NCBI GenBank assembly: GCA_934755305.1
Contig: CAKVLD010000056.1
Location: 1 to 18,844, forward strand
Source of the DNA: an uncultured Clostridium sp.
GTDB taxonomy: Bacteria > Bacillota > Clostridia > Clostridiales > Clostridiaceae
Reading direction: 5' to 3'
DNA length: 18,844 bases
The position numbers were made by a program, and so were the translations under genes. The stretch's first letter is position 1. Each line of letters opens with the position of its first letter. This document shows, in pieces, positions 15,986 to 18,844 of the stretch. Under the pieces are notes generated by a model, which was given only the letters and a program-made list of their open reading frames with translations, was not told the DNA's origin and ran no database searches.

Positions 15986-18373
15986 CTAACCTATAGAATA
16001 TACCTTAGAAACAACAACTGTCATATCATCTTTAACTTTACCTCCTCCTAAATCCTTAGCTTTTTCTATAATCTCTGCTGCCAACTCCTTAGGATTTTTA
16101 GTTGAATCAATTAAATACTCTTGTAACCAATTATACTTTCCAAGGCTCTCCTTATTAACATCTAAAACTCCATCACTTAAAGTTACAATAATATCTCCAT
16201 TTTTCACAGTTTCCTCAACCTCATCTAATTCTACTTTATCTACAACTCCAAAAGGTGGCATATTCGATATAATGGGCTCAACCTTTTTTCCTCTCTTTAT
16301 AAAACTTGCAACTGCTCCTATTTTTATAAAAGACGCTTGTCCAGAATATAAATCAATAGAATTTAAATCTAAAGTTGAAAATCTTTCATCTTCTTCAAAC
16401 TTCATTGACATAATGGAATTAATCATATTTATAGCCGTATCATTTTTAAATCCAGCCTCCATAAAACTTTCTATTAAATCTACAGTAGCCTTACTTTCTT
16501 TACTAGCTTCAGGACCTGAACCCATTCCATCACTTATTAAGGTTACATATTTTCCATCCTTACTTTTTCCAAAACTAAAAGTATCACCACTACAACTTTC
16601 TCCATCTTTTACCGCTATAGCTCCATATGATAGCACCTTATATTTAGGACTTTCTTCAAAAACAACACTACAATCTCCTGTTTTGGGATCTATTCTACAA
16701 CCATCTCCTCCTATAATCATTTTTTTATTCATAACCTCATTAAGGACAGGTAATATATTCTTCGCACAATACTTACTTCCACCACAACTTTGCATTGTTA
16801 CTTTTATACATTCCCTTGCATTTTCATCTCTATAACAAAATATATTTTTTGTTTGAAGATAATTCTTATTAAATGCTCTTCTAATAGTACGTTCTATATC
16901 CTCACACAAAGTCACATCTTTCTTGAAATCTAATAGCATTTCTCCTATAGAATAAGATATATTGTCAATATGATTAGCTAATAAAACTCTTTCTTCTCCT
17001 AATCTATCTTTTAATACTTGCTTATTATTGAGATTATTAACTATTTTTTCAACATCCTTTATTAAATCAAATTTATATAAACATATCTTTTCTAATTCAT
17101 GAGGAAATACTACTTTTCCATTTTCATAACTTTTTATTAAAATCTCAAATGCATTATAAGTTTGGTTAAAATCTCTATTCCAACACTTCGAACATTTAGA
17201 GCATTTAGGACAAACTCTATCAGCTAAATTTTCTATAAGTGCCGCACTTTTATTTTTGTACATTAAATTATCATTATCACTTATTTGCCCTAATGTATTT
17301 GATAAATTTTTCAATACTCTTTGTAATCTTCTAATTTTTTCAGTGAAGTCATCTTTAAACTCGTTTAATCCTAATTCATTAAATTTTTCTTTTTTACTAT
17401 CTGAATTTATCTCTGTTCCAATTAAATCTCTTACAGACTTAGGAATAACAAAAAATATCACTCCTGCCAAACAAACTTCCAATAACGGTTCTAAACCCAA
17501 CCTTTTAGAATATAATGCTAATGATAGATACATTATTAAGTAAGATAAAAAAGAAAAAATCTTACCTGTATCTTTAAAAATCCCAACTATCAAACCAGCT
17601 GCACTAAAAAAAGCAATAGATTCTATCATGTTTCCTGAACTTATTCCTATTATTATCCCCATAGAAATTCCCATAACAGATCCATATGTAGCACCACCAA
17701 CAAAAGCTATAATCATTATTATTGAGTATGCTAAAATATTTTTTATTCCTATATTAAATATATTAATATTTCCGATTCCTGAAACCATTAAACATATTAT
17801 TATCCCTATACTTATTATTTCTTCTGATGCAAAGAAATAGCTTGTATTAAACTCTTCCAAGCTAGATATTCCATATTTAATTATACAAAATATAGGAATA
17901 ACTATTACTGTATTAATAGCCGCCATTGTTATACCAATTCCTATATCATATTGATTTATAAAAATTTCATAATTAAGATATCCTAAAAATATTATCCCAT
18001 ACATAATAAAATCTTTAACTTGTTTGTTTAACCCCTTTACTATTAAGCTATATACTACTAAAAATATTATAGGAATCAAGTTAATATAGCTATCACTTAT
18101 ATTAAAAGATATTGTTAAATATCCTACTTCAATACCAAGAGCTGCACTAATAATATTCTTTTCATCATTTCTTATAATAACTGCCAATAAATACGCTATT
18201 CCAAAAGGCGCTATTCCTTTTATACTTTGAGTATTCAAATAAAGCACAACCCTACTTATAAGAATTCCTCCTACGAACATACTCACAAGCCTAAATATTT
18301 GTGTTCCTATTTTTAATGATCTTTTTCTTTCGTTAACACTCTTACAAGGTCCTACCTTAAGGTCATATTGCAT
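15986..18373 (-). CDS. spoIIE: Stage II sporulation protein E (PP2C phosphatase)
   Basis: A 795-residue membrane phosphatase that dephosphorylates SpoIIAA at the polar septum, releasing sigma-F in the forespore. The N-terminal half (about 25-315) has roughly ten hydrophobic segments. A regulatory middle region follows (about 320-580), with the Cys cluster CPKCSKCSKCW (388-398) and further cysteines at 490, 513, 522, 530, 536, 559 and 568. The C-terminal PP2C domain carries SCSGDTF (593-599), SDGMGSG (614-620) and SDGVLDV, with metal-binding aspartates at 597 and 615. It is close to the Bacillus protein in length. I start at the ATG at 18373, with GGGAGGGAGA upstream; a TTG at 18388 lies inside that site. 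It is transcribed alone from a 21-bp-spaced promoter. Identity is secure; the metal role of the Cys cluster is inferred. Confidence 0.97.
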   Translation of the reverse strand: MQYDLKVGPCKSVNERKRSLKIGTQIFRLVSMFVGGILISRVVLYLNTQSIKGIAPFGIAYLLAVIIRNDEKNIISAALGIEVGYLTISFNISDSYINLIPIIFLVVYSLIVKGLNKQVKDFIMYGIIFLGYLNYEIFINQYDIGIGITMAAINTVIVIPIFCIIKYGISSLEEFNTSYFFASEEIISIGIIICLMVSGIGNINIFNIGIKNILAYSIIMIIAFVGGATYGSVMGISMGIIIGISSGNMIESIAFFSAAGLIVGIFKDTGKIFSFLSYLIMYLSLALYSKRLGLEPLLEVCLAGVIFFVIPKSVRDLIGTEINSDSKKEKFNELGLNEFKDDFTEKIRRLQRVLKNLSNTLGQISDNDNLMYKNKSAALIENLADRVCPKCSKCSKCWNRDFNQTYNAFEILIKSYENGKVVFPHELEKICLYKFDLIKDVEKIVNNLNNKQVLKDRLGEERVLLANHIDNISYSIGEMLLDFKKDVTLCEDIERTIRRAFNKNYLQTKNIFCYRDENARECIKVTMQSCGGSKYCAKNILPVLNEVMNKKMIIGGDGCRIDPKTGDCSVVFEESPKYKVLSYGAIAVKDGESCSGDTFSFGKSKDGKYVTLISDGMGSGPEASKESKATVDLIESFMEAGFKNDTAINMINSIMSMKFEEDERFSTLDLNSIDLYSGQASFIKIGAVASFIKRGKKVEPIISNMPPFGVVDKVELDEVEETVKNGDIIVTLSDGVLDVNKESLGKYNWLQEYLIDSTKNPKELAAEIIEKAKDLGGGKVKDDMTVVVSKVYSIG

Positions 18374-18408
18374 ATCTCTCCCTCCCAATTACCACAAAAT
18401 GTAATTAG

Positions 18409-18441
18409 ATTATAGCACCTATCTTTTTAAATTTATGTCAT
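18409..18441 (-). promoter_or_regulatory. spoIIE promoter with 21-bp spacer (Spo0A-dependent type)
   Basis: Minus strand: ATGACA (18436-18441), 21 nt, perfect TATAAT (18409-18414). In B. subtilis, spoIIE uses a sigma-A promoter with the same abnormal 21-bp spacing that needs Spo0A~P. A degenerate 0A box, TATGACA (5 of 7 to the complement of TGTCGAA), overlaps the -35, and a weaker one, CTACGAA, lies at 18463-18469. The hexamers and spacing are seen; Spo0A dependence is inferred. Confidence 0.65.
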
Positions 18442-18696
18442 ATAATAGTTTAGATTATTTTTTTCGTAGGACATTAATTTTTATTATTCTTACTATTCCC
18501 CCAATTTATTTATTAAATTTATACAGCGATAAAACACCTTAAAAACCTCGCATTTAAAGAAGTTATGACTAATTTTTTGTAAGTTTTTTATCTAATTATT
18601 TTTGTCATTAATAAATAAACATTATACTTTCTTGTTAGAATTTTTTTATCATATTTTTTTAATGTATATTATTGTAGATATATATTTGTATATTCT
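18442..18696. other. AT-rich gap upstream of spoIIE
   Basis: No gene and no strong structure beyond the possible 0A-like site at 18463-18469. A weak GCGA/TCGC pairing spans about 18525-18550. This is where further Spo0A or other regulator sites for spoIIE would be expected. Confidence 0.35.
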
Positions 18697-18731
18697 AAAA
18701 AAAGAAAGCATAAACTTTCGTTTATGCTTTC
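18697..18731 (-). terminator. Terminator of the tRNA-Leu gene
   Basis: A perfect 12-bp stem, GAAAGCATAAAC (18704-18715) with GTTTATGCTTTC (18720-18731), around a 4-nt loop, followed on the minus strand by seven T. The strongest terminator in the window; a short T-tract on the other side could give plus-strand activity. Confidence 0.92.
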
Positions 18732-18774
18732 TTTTCTATGTTCGATTAACATATTTAAACTTCAATTAAAAGTT

Positions 18775-18844
18775 TGGTGCCGAAGACCGGAATCGAACCG
18801 GTACGGTGTTTAACCACCGCAGGATTTTAAGTCCTGTGCGTCTG
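18775..18844 (-). tRNA. tRNA-Leu (anticodon UAA), 5' end cut off by the window edge
   Basis: The 3' 70 nt are present with encoded CCA (18775-18777). The anticodon stem CAGGA/TCCTG encloses loop CTTAAAA with anticodon TAA (18827-18829). A long variable arm, CGGTGGTTAAACACCG, marks a class II tRNA, and the T-arm is ACCGGTTCGATTCCGGT. The acceptor 5' strand and most of the D-arm lie beyond 18844. It is terminated before spoIIE, so it is not co-transcribed. Confidence 0.93.

Noticed and set aside
16272..16835. 187-residue plus-strand open frame inside spoIIE
   Set aside because: Lies entirely antisense to the PP2C domain of a well-recognised gene, with no ribosome binding site or known family; an AT-rich antisense frame.

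Overview
The base composition (very AT-rich), the strong GGAGG-type ribosome binding sites, a sporulation phosphatase gene (spoIIE), a class II eukaryote-like GlyRS under a T-box, and formyl-tetrahydrofolate synthetase all point to a spore-forming Firmicute, most likely Clostridium sensu stricto. I cannot name the species. Almost everything lies on the minus strand; the one plus-strand gene is a predicted lipoprotein.

Layout by coordinate: the 5' end of a 16S rRNA gene runs off the left edge (minus strand), with its leader and promoter at about 81-285. A plus-strand lipoprotein with a beta-propeller-like body (545-1570) converges on murD (minus). Next come glyS with its glycine T-box leader, three tandem tRNA-Asn genes, and about 570 bp of intergenic DNA holding a probable frameshifted gene remnant. 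Then follow the units greA-lysS, coaX-dusB, fhs, tilS-hpt-ftsH and spoIIE, and the 3' part of a tRNA-Leu gene at the right edge.

The order spoIIE / tilS / hpt / ftsH / coaX / dusB / lysS matches, from family knowledge, the conserved sporulation-housekeeping block of Bacillus subtilis. Here fhs sits between ftsH and coaX, and greA precedes lysS. The genes serve translation (GlyRS, LysRS, TilS, DusB, tRNAs, rRNA), transcription elongation (GreA), cell wall (MurD), cofactor, one-carbon and purine metabolism (CoaX, Fhs, Hpt), membrane proteolysis (FtsH) and forespore commitment (SpoIIE).

I found no mobile element, CRISPR array, defence cassette or clearly new multigene system. The most interesting points are in the noncoding DNA: a 21-bp-spaced promoter ahead of spoIIE, a dense cluster of inverted repeats between ftsH and fhs, a terminator-like hairpin inside the coaX leader, the 102-bp tandem tRNA-Asn repeat with a compensated base-pair change, and the decayed reading frame between the tRNAs and lysS.
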